Positions 19,348-25,954 of a stretch of 53,033 nucleotides of DNA are shown here, one piece after another (position 1 is the stretch's first letter; each line of letters begins with the position of its first letter). The notes below the pieces were generated by a model. It did no database searches and had not been told where the DNA came from. It saw nothing but the letters and a program-made list of their open reading frames with translations. The stretch comes from Maribellus luteus (lineage in GTDB: Bacteria; Bacteroidota; Bacteroidia; Bacteroidales; Prolixibacteraceae), in assembly GCF_003576475.1 (NCBI RefSeq), contig NZ_QWGR01000023.1:1-53033 (forward strand), in the 5' to 3' direction. Both the position numbers and the translations under genes were made by a program.

Positions 19348-19635
19348 TCAGTATTCAGTCTCAGTTCTCAGTCTCAGTTTTCAGTTTTCACTTTTGATGT
19401 GACTGTAAACTGAGACTGAAAACTTTTTAAGCACAATGCGAGAATGCAGAAATGCGAGAATGCATCAATAAGCTGCAAGCCGCGAGCCATTAGCCATTAG
19501 CCGCGAGTCGTTGATCATTGGATATTCATTAGTTGATATTGTTGAATGGAAATTCAATCCATTCAATCTACTTCAATCCTTCAATCCCTCAGTCCCTCAG
19601 TCCATCAATCCCTCAGTCCCTCAATCCTTCCTACG
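19348..19635. repeat. Low-complexity spacer with 8-bp tandem repeat
   Basis: This spacer has three parts. First, a stem of 'cagtctcagttttcagt' type sequence (19350-19425) ends in a copy in reverse orientation. Second comes a 'gcaagccgcgagccattagcc' stretch. Third are seven exact 8-bp units at 19573-19628, variants of TCAATCCC and TCAGTCCC. The same three motifs recur at 29812-30250, so this is a dispersed family. There is no gene. Confidence 0.7.
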
Positions 19636-20604
19636 CTACACAAACCGGTAATCCTCTATTTGTTGAAATCCCCGCAAAAAATCGTTGGTTTTCATGCGTT
19701 TCTTTCCGGCAATCTGCAAATCGGTAATTTGCAGCCAGCCATCGGCACAGGCAACTTTTACAAAGGTTTTCCCGTCGGTATGAATGGTGCCCGGCTCGGT
19801 GGCTTTTCCGTCGGCATGCATGGCAAAAAATACCTTGGCAGAAATTTCTTCCCCGGTGGTAAGGTGTTTTAAAACCGTCCAGGCGGCAGGGTAAGGCGAT
19901 AAGCCGCGGATCAGGTTTCTGACCGACTCCACGTCTTTGTTCCAGGCAATGCGGCAATCTTCCTTAAAAATTTTAGGCGCGTGTTTTATCTCCTGGTCCG
20001 AAAGGGCTTCTTCCTGCGGCACGGCTTTGTAAGTTCCTTCGGCCAGTGCATCCACTGTTTGGGTAACCAGCGTGGCGCCAATTTCCATCAAGCTGTCGTG
20101 AACAGTGCCCACGGTATCGTTTTCCCAAATATCAATTTCTTTGCTGAAAAGAATTTTCCCGGTATCAATTTCATGATCGAGCAGAAAAGTGGTGACACCG
20201 GTTTTTGTTTCGCCGTTGATAAGCGCCCAGTTTAAGGGAGCGGCGCCCCGGTACTGCGGTAACAGCGATCCGTGCAGGTTAAAGGTACCCAGTGGCGGCA
20301 TGGCCCAAACCACTTCGGGCAACATCCGGAAAGCCACTACCACCTGTAAATCGGCTTTCAGTGCCCGCAATTCTTCCAGAAAAGCCGGATTCTTCAGCTT
20401 CTCGGGTTGCAAAACGGGTAGGTTGTTGTCTGCTGCATATTTTTTTACAGCCGATTCTGCCAGCTGTTTTCCCCGTCCTGCGGGGCGGTCGGGTGCGGTA
20501 ATTACCCCCACAACATTGTACCCGCCTTCCACTAATTTACGGAGGCTTGCCACCGCAAAATCGGGGGTGCCCATAAATACGATCCGAAGTTCTTTTCCTT
20601 GCAT
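19636..20604 (-). CDS. fmt: Methionyl-tRNA formyltransferase
   Basis: A 322-residue protein when started at the ATG at 20604; a longer frame exists but would begin inside the upstream gene. The N-terminal Rossmann domain begins LRIVFMGTPDFAVASLRKL. The formyl-folate site is NLHGSLLPQYRGAAPLNWA, with the catalytic Asn-His-Asp set including FLLDHEIDTG. The C-terminal OB-like domain (about 210-320) binds tRNA. It formylates initiator Met-tRNA with 10-formyl-THF. Its ATG shares one base with the stop of the DUF5522 gene (TGATG), so the two are coupled. Confidence 0.96.
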   Translation of the reverse strand: MQGKELRIVFMGTPDFAVASLRKLVEGGYNVVGVITAPDRPAGRGKQLAESAVKKYAADNNLPVLQPEKLKNPAFLEELRALKADLQVVVAFRMLPEVVWAMPPLGTFNLHGSLLPQYRGAAPLNWALINGETKTGVTTFLLDHEIDTGKILFSKEIDIWENDTVGTVHDSLMEIGATLVTQTVDALAEGTYKAVPQEEALSDQEIKHAPKIFKEDCRIAWNKDVESVRNLIRGLSPYPAAWTVLKHLTTGEEISAKVFFAMHADGKATEPGTIHTDGKTFVKVACADGWLQITDLQIAGKKRMKTNDFLRGFQQIEDYRFV

Positions 20605-20807
20605 CACATGTTTTTTCTTAGGTTGGTATTTCCTTTTTGTGCCTTGGGCCAGTACGGACAGTGCCGGCAGCCGTTGGAACAGCAATAGCCACGGCGGGTG
20701 AGGTATTCTTCGGTCATGACCCGGTAGCCGTTTTCCATATAGTAGTCTTTTCCCTCTTTCAAATTGTCGCTAAAGCTGTCGGGAAAAAGGTCGTCGAAAT
20801 ATCCCAT
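20604..20807 (-). CDS. DUF5522 cysteine-rich small protein
   Basis: A 67-residue protein with GRxCx-type motif RRGYCCSNGCRHCPY at about 39-53, the hallmark of DUF5522; four cysteines plus a histidine could bind metal. It has no signal peptide and is predicted to be cytosolic. The 4-base TGATG junction with fmt shows one transcript and coupled translation, a hint (not proof) of a link to translation initiation. Function unknown. Confidence 0.8.
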   Translation of the reverse strand: MGYFDDLFPDSFSDNLKEGKDYYMENGYRVMTEEYLTRRGYCCSNGCRHCPYWPKAQKGNTNLRKNM

Positions 20808-21537
20808 TCAATAAAAATTTGTGCAAAACTAAGGATTATTGTTTGAATGTGTACGTTTAAAGCTATACCGATTAGCAATTGAATTGAGCCTTAAATTCGC
20901 TGCGCTCTTAAAGCCTCTTCAATTGTCTATCGGCATTAACCATTGTAATTCCAGAGTTTCGCATAAGGCTCACTCTGAAAAACAATTGGTATTACAGGTT
21001 GAGGTAACTGAAAATCCGCTATCAAATCTTTGTTCTTTTTGAATTTCAAATTTCCGCATCGGCGGAAACGTTGTTTTTACTTTATTTCTGACTTTCCGCG
21101 CCTGCGGAAACCTTCTTTTGTGTACGGTTCACACTTTCCGCACGTGCGGAAAAGCTGTTTTTGTTCCGGTTCTGACTTTCCGTAAGCCCGGAAAGGTTGA
21201 TTTTTTTCTTTTTGGAGTTTTCCGCAACTGCGGAAAGTCTGTTTTTAACCGGTTGGGGAGTTTCCGCGCTTTCGGAAAGCCTGCTCTCGGCTGGTTTGTT
21301 TTTTCGGGAAGCCCCGACAGGCTGCCCGCGATCGGTTTCGGTGTTTCGGAAGTTCCCGAAGGCCCGAACCGGGGCAAAAACAGCTGAGCGGGAAGCTCCG
21401 AAAGTTTCAACTTTACCCGGGGCAGGGTTTCGGACATTCCCGAAAGCTTGTTCCTCTGTGGGTTCAGCTTTTCGGAAGGTTCCGACAGCGGGACAATAAA
21501 AATATGAGGCGATAAAAACCCATCAAATTACCCTATT
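20808..21537. other. Spacer between DUF5522 and lipoprotein cassette, carrying array 2
   Basis: About 730 bases. 20860-21020 has two mutually similar stretches about a GCATAAGG centre and no gene. 21051-21487 is the phased palindrome array. The open frames here (both strands) are products of a unit length divisible by three and are not called as genes. Confidence 0.7.
21051..21487. repeat. 42-bp phased array of compensated palindromes
   Basis: Eleven units, each an 18-bp palindrome plus about 24 bp of variable sequence. Palindromes begin at 21051, 21093, 21135, 21177, 21219, 21261, 21302, 21344, 21386, 21428 and 21470, with 42-bp spacing everywhere except one 41-bp step. Unit 1 is TTTCCGC-ATCG-GCGGAAA. 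Unit 4 is TTTCCG...CGGAAA. Unit 7 has changed to TCGGG...CCCGA and unit 11 to TCGGAA-GG-TTCCGA, so both arms change together. Spacers share only a loose GTTTTT...CGGTT pattern. The period equals four 10.5-bp turns. No cas genes are present, and repeats are too divergent for CRISPR. Confidence 0.85.
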
Positions 21538-21594
21538 TTAAAATCGAGCTGAGGTTAATAGAATCACAATTAAAAATCTATTAGCCTTTTTCAT
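21538..21594 (-). pseudogene. Broken start of a secreted-protein gene
   Basis: An 18-codon frame encoding MKKANRFLIVILLTSARF, a typical signal-peptide start, then a stop. It begins 20 bases after the lipoprotein A stop, the same place that a truncated secreted ORF occupies after lipoproteins B and C. Read here as a remnant of a second cassette gene; chance is possible for so short a frame. Confidence 0.4.
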
Positions 21595-21614
21595 CGGTTC
21601 TGTTTTTCTAAAAA

Positions 21615-21950
21615 TTAGTTCTTAGTGATTATCCGACTTATTTCAATCTGTTGATATCCTGGGGTTCTCCATCCACAATTCCATGTTGAAGTCAAGATCT
21701 CATAATCCAAAACTATTTTTAAACTATCTTTTTGATAGTCAACATCAAGATTGATGGGAGAGAATATAACCGTGTCAATTTCAATCATCCAACCACACCC
21801 ATCAACTGAGGGATTCCCAAAATATTTTACAAGTCCGTGTGCATTTTTGATAGTATCTAATTCGTCATCGCACCCTGCCGCAAGTATAACCACACAAAGC
21901 GGCAGCAGGAACAAAAAAGTCGTTAGTATTTTTATTTTTTTTGATTTCAT
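21615..21950 (-). CDS. Lipoprotein A of repeated cassette
   Basis: A 111-residue lipoprotein. Residues 1-26 are a signal peptide (KSKKIKILTTFLFLLPLCVV) ending in the lipobox LAAGC with Cys27, followed by DDE. The mature part is small and beta-rich: CGWMIEIDTVIFSPINL, DSLKIVLDYEI and a final WNCGWRTPGYQQIEISRI. The P-I-N-L / L-x-I / G-Y-x-x-E-I pattern recurs in lipoprotein C, so A and C are distant homologues. It is anchored in the envelope; function unknown. Signal peptide and leader are nearly identical to those of lipoprotein C. Two cysteines in CGW motifs may pair. Confidence 0.72.
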   Translation of the reverse strand: MKSKKIKILTTFLFLLPLCVVILAAGCDDELDTIKNAHGLVKYFGNPSVDGCGWMIEIDTVIFSPINLDVDYQKDSLKIVLDYEILTSTWNCGWRTPGYQQIEISRIITKN

Positions 21951-21978
21951 ATTTAAAGTATTTAGAAGTAAGTAAATA

Positions 21979-21989
21979 GTACAAAGTAC
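21979..21989 (-). promoter_or_regulatory. Probable promoter of lipoprotein A
   Basis: On the minus strand GTACTTTGTAC lies 29 bases before the ATG. It is close to the TAnnTTTG -7 box with one base fewer, and is itself palindromic. The B cassette has the same TACTTTGTAC at 22973-22983, and the C cassette a degenerate GTACCTTTTAC at 23895-23905. Confidence 0.4.
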
Positions 21990-22032
21990 TTTTTCGTATT
22001 CCGATTAACTGTGGTTTCGGAAGTAGAGTATT

Positions 22033-22154
22033 GAGGTTCAGTTCTAAATATTTAGCAGTTTGGAACTGCTTAGCGCATCATTGCAGGCTTTAATTCTTGA
22101 CTTACTACGGATCGTTTCTCATAAGTGGCTGTTCTATTGTTTGATTTGATTAAC
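22033..22154 (-). repeat. 122-bp conserved cassette leader, copy 1
   Basis: First of three copies of a 122-bp block (others at 23029-23150 and 23950-24071) that always lies just upstream of a lipoprotein gene. It runs from GAGGTTC to GATTAAC (plus strand) and contains a hairpin around AGCAGTTTGGAACTGCT. In this copy the left arm of the hairpin has decayed (AATATTTAGC instead of GCGCTAAGC). On the minus strand an open frame ends EKRSVVSQELKPAMMR before a stop, perhaps the tail of a lost gene. Confidence 0.75.
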
Positions 22155-22389
22155 GCCGCTGCCGCACGATTGCATCGTGTGGCATTATTGCAAACTGTCA
22201 ACCAAAATGGCTTTGTATTCATTCCTGGTAAAAACATCTAACCATTCAACAACGGCGAAGCTTACAAAATATACGCCATCAGGATTATGAAATTTGTAAT
22301 TGCGGCTCATTTTAGCAGGATGCAATGTTTTAGAATTACTATAAGTCAGGAATCTTTTTCAAACCACGCGATGCAATCGCGCGGGAGCG
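22155..22389 (-). mobile_element. REP-RAYT remnant-REP element, copy 1
   Basis: A 235-bp insertion-like segment bounded by two REP-type hairpins: GCCGCACGAT/ATCGTGTGGC at 22161-22183 and CCACGCGAT/ATCGCGCGG at 22364-22384. The latter is followed by GGGAGC. Between them is the 5' end of a REP-associated tyrosine transposase. The left boundary is exact: the third cassette copy continues with unrelated sequence right after GATTAAC. Copy 2 (23151-23386) is almost identical. Non-autonomous now. Confidence 0.75.
22185..22310 (-). pseudogene. RAYT transposase N-terminal remnant
   Basis: A 41-codon frame starting MSRNYKFHNPDGVYFVSFAV and continuing EWLDVFTRNEYKAILVDSLQ before TAA. This is the conserved N-terminus of Bacteroidota IS200-like Y1 (TnpA_REP) transposases, which are about 180-220 residues. 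The HUH motif and the catalytic tyrosine lie in the missing part, so it is inactive. The stop falls where full-length proteins usually continue QYC, so TAT to TAA change or the deletion joint itself made it. Confidence 0.75.
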
Positions 22390-22498
22390 GGGGGCCATTG
22401 GGTTGTGTAATTTCTACTGGATACGGAAATGCAGAAACAGCAAAAAGCTTTATCGTAAATAGGCTTAATATGACTGTAATAAGTATTTTTGTTTTCAT
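22346..22498 (-). pseudogene. Truncated secreted protein after lipoprotein B
   Basis: An ORF starting 5 bases after the lipoprotein B stop. It encodes a signal peptide (MKTKILITVILSLFTIKLFA) followed by AFPYPVEITQPNG. It then runs out of its own sequence into the REP hairpin and stops after 50 codons. The A-x-P-Y-P-x-x-I-T-Q-P-x-G opening is typical of Bacteroidota secreted M6-peptidase-like and related large proteins. The original gene was evidently cut by the REP element. Confidence 0.6.
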
Positions 22499-22503
22499 TT
22501 TTG

Positions 22504-22944
22504 TTATTGTTTAACCATTGAAAATATTGTACTGATAAATTCTTTGTCTTCTTTGAAAGCAACAAACTCAGGGCTTGGAGGTGTTAACGTTTCCCACTCA
22601 AAGACGACATCGCCAGAACAATCAAAATATGAAATGGAGGAGTAATGCTCATCATGTATTGAAGAATGACCTATTGAAAAAATATACTCATCCTTATCAA
22701 TTACTTTTAGTATATGAATATAAAAGGAGGAATATTTTTTCTGATCTTTAACATTGTTGTAAAGGGTTTTCAACCATTCAATATTCACCAAAGGGTCTTC
22801 TACTCCACAGGCAGAAATCTCGTGGTTTTCATAAATCTCATATTGTGGCTCATTTTCATCATCGCATCCAGCTCCTAACAAAACCACACCTAATGGTAAC
22901 AGGAGCAATAAAAGAGCAAATCGTTTCATTTTTTTTGATTTCAT
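22504..22944 (-). CDS. Lipoprotein B of repeated cassette
   Basis: A 146-residue lipoprotein with signal KSKKMKRFALLLLLLPLGVV and lipobox LGAGC (Cys27), then DDENE, matching lipoproteins A and C in layout. The mature domain is unrelated to theirs: ACGVEDPLVNIEWLKTLYNN, a beta-strand segment, then YFDCSGDVVFEWETLTPPSP. The CGV-x-x-P-L-x-x-x-x-W-L-K opening is a recurring Bacteroidota small-lipoprotein motif without known function. The truncated secreted ORF begins 5 bases downstream, so the two were co-translated. Confidence 0.75.
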   Translation of the reverse strand: MKSKKMKRFALLLLLLPLGVVLLGAGCDDENEPQYEIYENHEISACGVEDPLVNIEWLKTLYNNVKDQKKYSSFYIHILKVIDKDEYIFSIGHSSIHDEHYSSISYFDCSGDVVFEWETLTPPSPEFVAFKEDKEFISTIFSMVKQ

Positions 22945-23028
22945 GTTTAAAGTAATTAGTCGTGAGTAAATAGTACAAAGTAGATTTTCGTATTCATGGT
23001 AACGGCAGTTAACCTATAGGAGAGCATA

Positions 23029-23150
23029 GAGGTTCGGTTCTAAGCGCTAAGCAGTTTGGAACTGCTTAGCGCATCATTGCAGGCTTTAATTCTTGACTTA
23101 CTACGGATCGTTTTTCATAAGTGGCTGTTCTATTGTTTGACTTGATTAAC
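23029..23150 (-). repeat. 122-bp conserved cassette leader, copy 2
   Basis: Copy 2 of the 122-bp block. Here the hairpin is perfect: GCGCTAAGCAGTT and AACTGCTTAGCGC around TGG (about 23041-23069). It sits about 85 bases upstream of the lipoprotein B start and is joined to the REP-RAYT element at 23151. Confidence 0.8.
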
Positions 23151-23386
23151 GCCGCTGCCGCACGATTGCATCGTGTGGCATTATTGCAAACTGTCAACCA
23201 AAATGGCTTTGTATTCATTCCTGGTAAAAACATCTAACCATTCAACAACGGCGAAGCTTACAAAATATACGCCGTCAGGATTATGAAATTTGTAATTGCG
23301 GCTCATTTTAGCAGGATGCAATGTTTTAGAATTACTATAAGTCAGGAATCTTTTTCAAACCACGCGATGCAATCGCGCGGGAGCAG
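23151..23386 (-). mobile_element. REP-RAYT remnant-REP element, copy 2
   Basis: Near-identical to copy 1 (22155-22389): the same terminal hairpins and the same internal fragment. Because flanks beyond GGGAGC differ between the two copies while the opposite flank (122-bp leader) is shared, the copies either arose by cassette duplication followed by replacement of one side or by two insertions at the same site. Confidence 0.75.
23181..23306 (-). pseudogene. RAYT transposase N-terminal remnant, copy 2
   Basis: The same 41-codon RAYT start as at 22185-22310, ending at the same TAA; the differences from copy 1 are a few silent changes (for example in the Asp-Gly codons). Confidence 0.75.
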
Positions 23387-23445
23387 GGAAAGTTGTTGGT
23401 CAGTAAGCTAACATTGATTAATACAATTAAGAAAAGATTTTTCAT
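23335..23445 (-). pseudogene. Truncated secreted protein after lipoprotein C
   Basis: Begins 7 bases after the lipoprotein C stop and encodes MKNLFLIVLINVSLLTNNF, a signal-peptide-like start, before running into the REP hairpin and stopping at codon 37. It differs from the partner after lipoprotein B, so different downstream genes were cut by the same element type. Confidence 0.5.
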
Positions 23446-23452
23446 AATTTTG

Positions 23453-23869
23453 CTAATCTAAGGTTTTGATTGAAGTTATTTCAAATGCATAACCGTAACC
23501 ACTCCTTAGGCCTGGCTCTGTTAATACCCTATTTCTATTTACATATTTCTTTCCACTTATATTAACCTCTAGTCCGGGTATTTTAAACTCATCGGATAGA
23601 TTTAATGGAGCTAAAATATTACTATCAATAGGTGTCGTTTCCGAATTCAGATATTCTTCGTTGACAGAAATAGCCCAATTGTAATCCTTAACTTGATTAT
23701 TATTGTCAATGCTTTTTACTGTCTTAAATATCTTTCCTTTTACATTCTTTAATGTGATGTAATCATTTTGTTGTGTTTCTTCTTCATCGCACCCTGTCCC
23801 AAGTATAACCACACAAAGCGGCAGCAGGAACAAGAAAGTCGTTAGTATTTTTATTTTTTTTGATTTCAT
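23453..23869 (-). CDS. Lipoprotein C of repeated cassette
   Basis: A 138-residue lipoprotein. The signal peptide is the same as that of lipoprotein A except at its end (LGTGC lipobox, Cys27), and the DNA over the signal and upstream 60 bases is also nearly identical. The mature domain is a distant homologue of A: LKNVKGKIFKT, NWAISV, LAPLNLSDEFKIPGLEVNIS and the C-terminal GYGYAFEITSIKTLD. It is predicted to be beta-rich and envelope-anchored. No function is known. Confidence 0.75.
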   Translation of the reverse strand: MKSKKIKILTTFLFLLPLCVVILGTGCDEEETQQNDYITLKNVKGKIFKTVKSIDNNNQVKDYNWAISVNEEYLNSETTPIDSNILAPLNLSDEFKIPGLEVNISGKKYVNRNRVLTEPGLRSGYGYAFEITSIKTLD

Positions 23870-23949
23870 GTTAAAAGTATTTAGAAGTAAAATAGTAAAA
23901 GGTACTTTTTGTATTAAGGATAACGATAGTTGGCTTGTAATAGAGAAGA

Positions 23950-24071
23950 GAGGTTCGGTTCTAAGCGCTTAGCAGTTTGTAACTGCTTAGCGCATCATTG
24001 CAGGCTTTAATTCTTGACTTACTACGGATCGTTTCTCATAAGTGGCTGTTCTATTGTTTGACTTGATTAAC
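23950..24071 (-). repeat. 122-bp conserved cassette leader, copy 3 (element-free)
   Basis: Third copy of the leader block, upstream of lipoprotein C. It ends at GATTAAC and then continues with unrelated sequence (AGATGCC), so it shows the site without the REP-RAYT element. The hairpin carries two changes (GCGCTTAGC and TTTGTAA). Confidence 0.8.
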
Positions 24072-24242
24072 AGATGCCTAAAAGTAGCAAACGGTTGCGT
24101 AGTAAATAATATGTTTTGCAGCATTGGGGTAAAGCACGCGATAAGATTGGTACCGCAACGAAGCGTTGAAATTCGAAGAGTCCTTCTTAATCAATTCCGA
24201 TAAATCACTACTTTTAATCACTTAAGATTCAGCTAAACGAAA

Positions 24243-24638
24243 ATGAGCATTGAACGTGATTACCTGATGCGGCAGCTGATGCAGCTGTTCGAAGTTATTC
24301 ATAAAATACTGGGACACCGCGAACGCGGCGAAGACAAACAGGCCGAAGACCAGATCCGCTACTTTTACAATTGCCTGAAAATTGATGCCGATATTCAAAA
24401 GATGAGTATCGGGGACTTGCTCGCTTTTCTTCAGAATGAAAAGAAACTGAGCAACGAACACCTCGAACTGTTTGCCTTTGTGCTAAAAGAACAGGGGGAA
24501 ATGGCCGTGGACGAAAAGGATCGCATCAACTTTTTTCAAAAAGCCTATTTTCTGCTGGATAAGGTAGAGCGCGAAAGCACGGTTTTTTCAATGGAGCGGC
24601 AGCTAAAACTGGGTGAATTAAAAACTTACCTGAATTAG
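24243..24638 (+). CDS. Hypothetical helical protein
   Basis: A 131-residue, charged, helical, cytosolic protein with no signal peptide or cysteine cluster. Its opening SIERDYLMRQLMQLFEVIHKILG resembles DUF6483-type proteins by eye; that assignment is weak. The C-terminal segment (KDRINFFQKAYFLLDKVERES) looks like a TPR-like helix pair. It is the first rightward gene after the lipoprotein region, with AT-rich flanks. Function unknown. Confidence 0.65.
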   Translation: MSIERDYLMRQLMQLFEVIHKILGHRERGEDKQAEDQIRYFYNCLKIDADIQKMSIGDLLAFLQNEKKLSNEHLELFAFVLKEQGEMAVDEKDRINFFQKAYFLLDKVERESTVFSMERQLKLGELKTYLN

Positions 24639-24814
24639 TTTTTCGAATGCGGGAGCTTTTCTCCGCTGTGTTAACAAAGCGATTGTTGCCTGGATCCTTA
24701 ATTGCTTGCAAATTCGTTTTAAATCAGTGAGACTCTGATTTCAGGAGCGCTAGTGAACTGAAATTATGAAGTCGAACTGATCCCGATGCACCGCAATCGG
24801 GATCTAATGGGTTT

Positions 24815-24876
24815 TATTCCCCGCCCCTTGGGGCGAATTAAGAAATATCATGCCTTTGATACCCCGCCTGCTTGCA
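24815..24876. repeat. REP-type palindromic repeat at bla remnant
   Basis: Two hairpins: CCCCGCCCCTTGGGGCG at about 24818 and the imperfect palindrome TACCCCGC...GCGGGGTA at about 24860-24884. The second resembles the perfect TACCCCTCGTT/AACGAGGGGTA palindrome at 52963. It directly abuts the beta-lactamase remnant and may mark the breakpoint. Confidence 0.5.
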
Positions 24877-24890
24877 GCGGGGTAGTTCAT

Positions 24891-25112
24891 TCCTCTGGCT
24901 GGTGGGTTGGTTATGTGGAACGCAGCGACAATGTCTATTTTTTTGCCACGCGCCTTGAGAAAGACAGGGAAACGCCTAACCCCGACTTTGGAAAATGCAG
25001 AAAGGAAATTACCCGGACCATTTTAAGACAACTGAACGTGATTGATTACCCGGCTGCCATTTACAGGCTTTTTTTGAACAAGCAGGGCGGCTTAATTGTC
25101 TCGTTCAGGTAA
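24891..25112 (+). pseudogene. C-terminal remnant of class D beta-lactamase
   Basis: The frame reads SSGWWVGYVERSDNVYFFAT, then RLEKDRETPNPDFGKCRKEI and ILRQLNVI, the C-terminal end of OXA-type beta-lactamases (the strand after the KTG box and the last helix). The serine active-site STFK, SxV and KTG motifs are absent. Upstream sequence is REP-type repeat, and the frame runs past the expected stop. It is a decayed fragment with no enzymatic activity expected. Gene loss in situ is more likely than a recent transfer. Confidence 0.75.
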
Positions 25113-25125
25113 GCAACAACTTCAA

Positions 25126-25854
25126 ATGCGTGTGGAAAAGCAGAAGACGATACGATACCTGAAACTTCCGTTTTGTTTCGATCCCGGGAAACTGGAAAAG
25201 GATCTGGCGATTGTCAGCAGTGCCGCGTGGATTCAGCATTACAACACAAAAGATTATTCCGGCGACTGGAGCGCTATTCCTTTGTATGCCATTAACGGTG
25301 ACGCTACCAATATTTTTGCAACTTCGTTTGACAGTTCCGGCGTAAAGGAAACGGCCATACTGAAAGAATGCCTTTATTTTCAGGAAGTGATGCAGGCTTT
25401 TCAGTTCGAAGTAACGGCGGTGCGCCTGCTGCGACTCGGGGCCGGGGCAGTCATTCAGCCGCATACCGATCATGAACTTGGGTACGAGAATGGTTATTTT
25501 CGCCTGCACGTTCCTGTGGTTACCAACCCTGGTGTAAAATTTTTACTGGATGGCGACCGCCTGCGGATGTTGCCGGGTGAGTGCTGGTACATAAATGCCA
25601 ATTTTGAACATTCGGTAAGCAATGCCGGAACAAGCGACCGAGTACACCTGGTGGTTGACGGAATCAGAAATGAATGGACCGACGAACTGTTTTTTTCGCT
25701 GGCTCCCAAAGAAAACTACGAATCTGAATCTCCGGTCGAGTCGCCTGAGATGATTCGCCGGATGATCGAAGAACTGCAACACCTTTCCGAACCGGCAGCT
25801 GAAGAGTTGCTTGCCGGGCTCCGGCAAAAACTGGCCATGCTGGAGGCTAAATAA
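25126..25854 (+). CDS. Aspartyl/asparaginyl beta-hydroxylase-like protein
   Basis: A 242-residue protein; the start is taken at the ATG at 25126 (a TTG lies 30 bases upstream). The double-stranded beta-helix of the 2-oxoglutarate/Fe(II) oxygenase family is visible: metal ligands H-T-D in IQPHTDHELG and a distal His in NANFEHSVSNAG, and the 2-OG-binding arginine in RVHLVVDGIR. RLHVPVVTNPGVKFLLDG is the Asp_Arg_Hydrox core. The substrate of bacterial members is mostly unknown. A C-terminal helical tail (about 200-242) follows the catalytic domain. No obvious operon; the CDF gene begins 100 bases later. Confidence 0.85.
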   Translation: MRVEKQKTIRYLKLPFCFDPGKLEKDLAIVSSAAWIQHYNTKDYSGDWSAIPLYAINGDATNIFATSFDSSGVKETAILKECLYFQEVMQAFQFEVTAVRLLRLGAGAVIQPHTDHELGYENGYFRLHVPVVTNPGVKFLLDGDRLRMLPGECWYINANFEHSVSNAGTSDRVHLVVDGIRNEWTDELFFSLAPKENYESESPVESPEMIRRMIEELQHLSEPAAEELLAGLRQKLAMLEAK

Positions 25855-25954
25855 CGAGTCTGTCTTTTGCCGCCTTTAACGGAGGTTTGAAAATAAATTG
25901 CTTACTTCAGAAGTTAGAAGAACAGCGGTTGGGAAACCGTCCAACAATAGTTTT

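Noticed and set aside
21118..21437. Repeat-protein genes with 14-residue repeats on both strands
   Set aside because: The frames exist because the unit length is divisible by three; both strands are open, one 41-bp step shifts the frame, and conservation follows DNA symmetry rather than protein.
21051..21487. CRISPR array
   Set aside because: The repeat-spacer layout is similar, but the 18-bp palindromes differ from unit to unit and no cas gene is present in the window.
24786..24890. N-terminal part of a 108-residue protein before the beta-lactamase fragment
   Set aside because: This part is translated REP-type palindrome, so only the downstream fragment is annotated, as a pseudogene.
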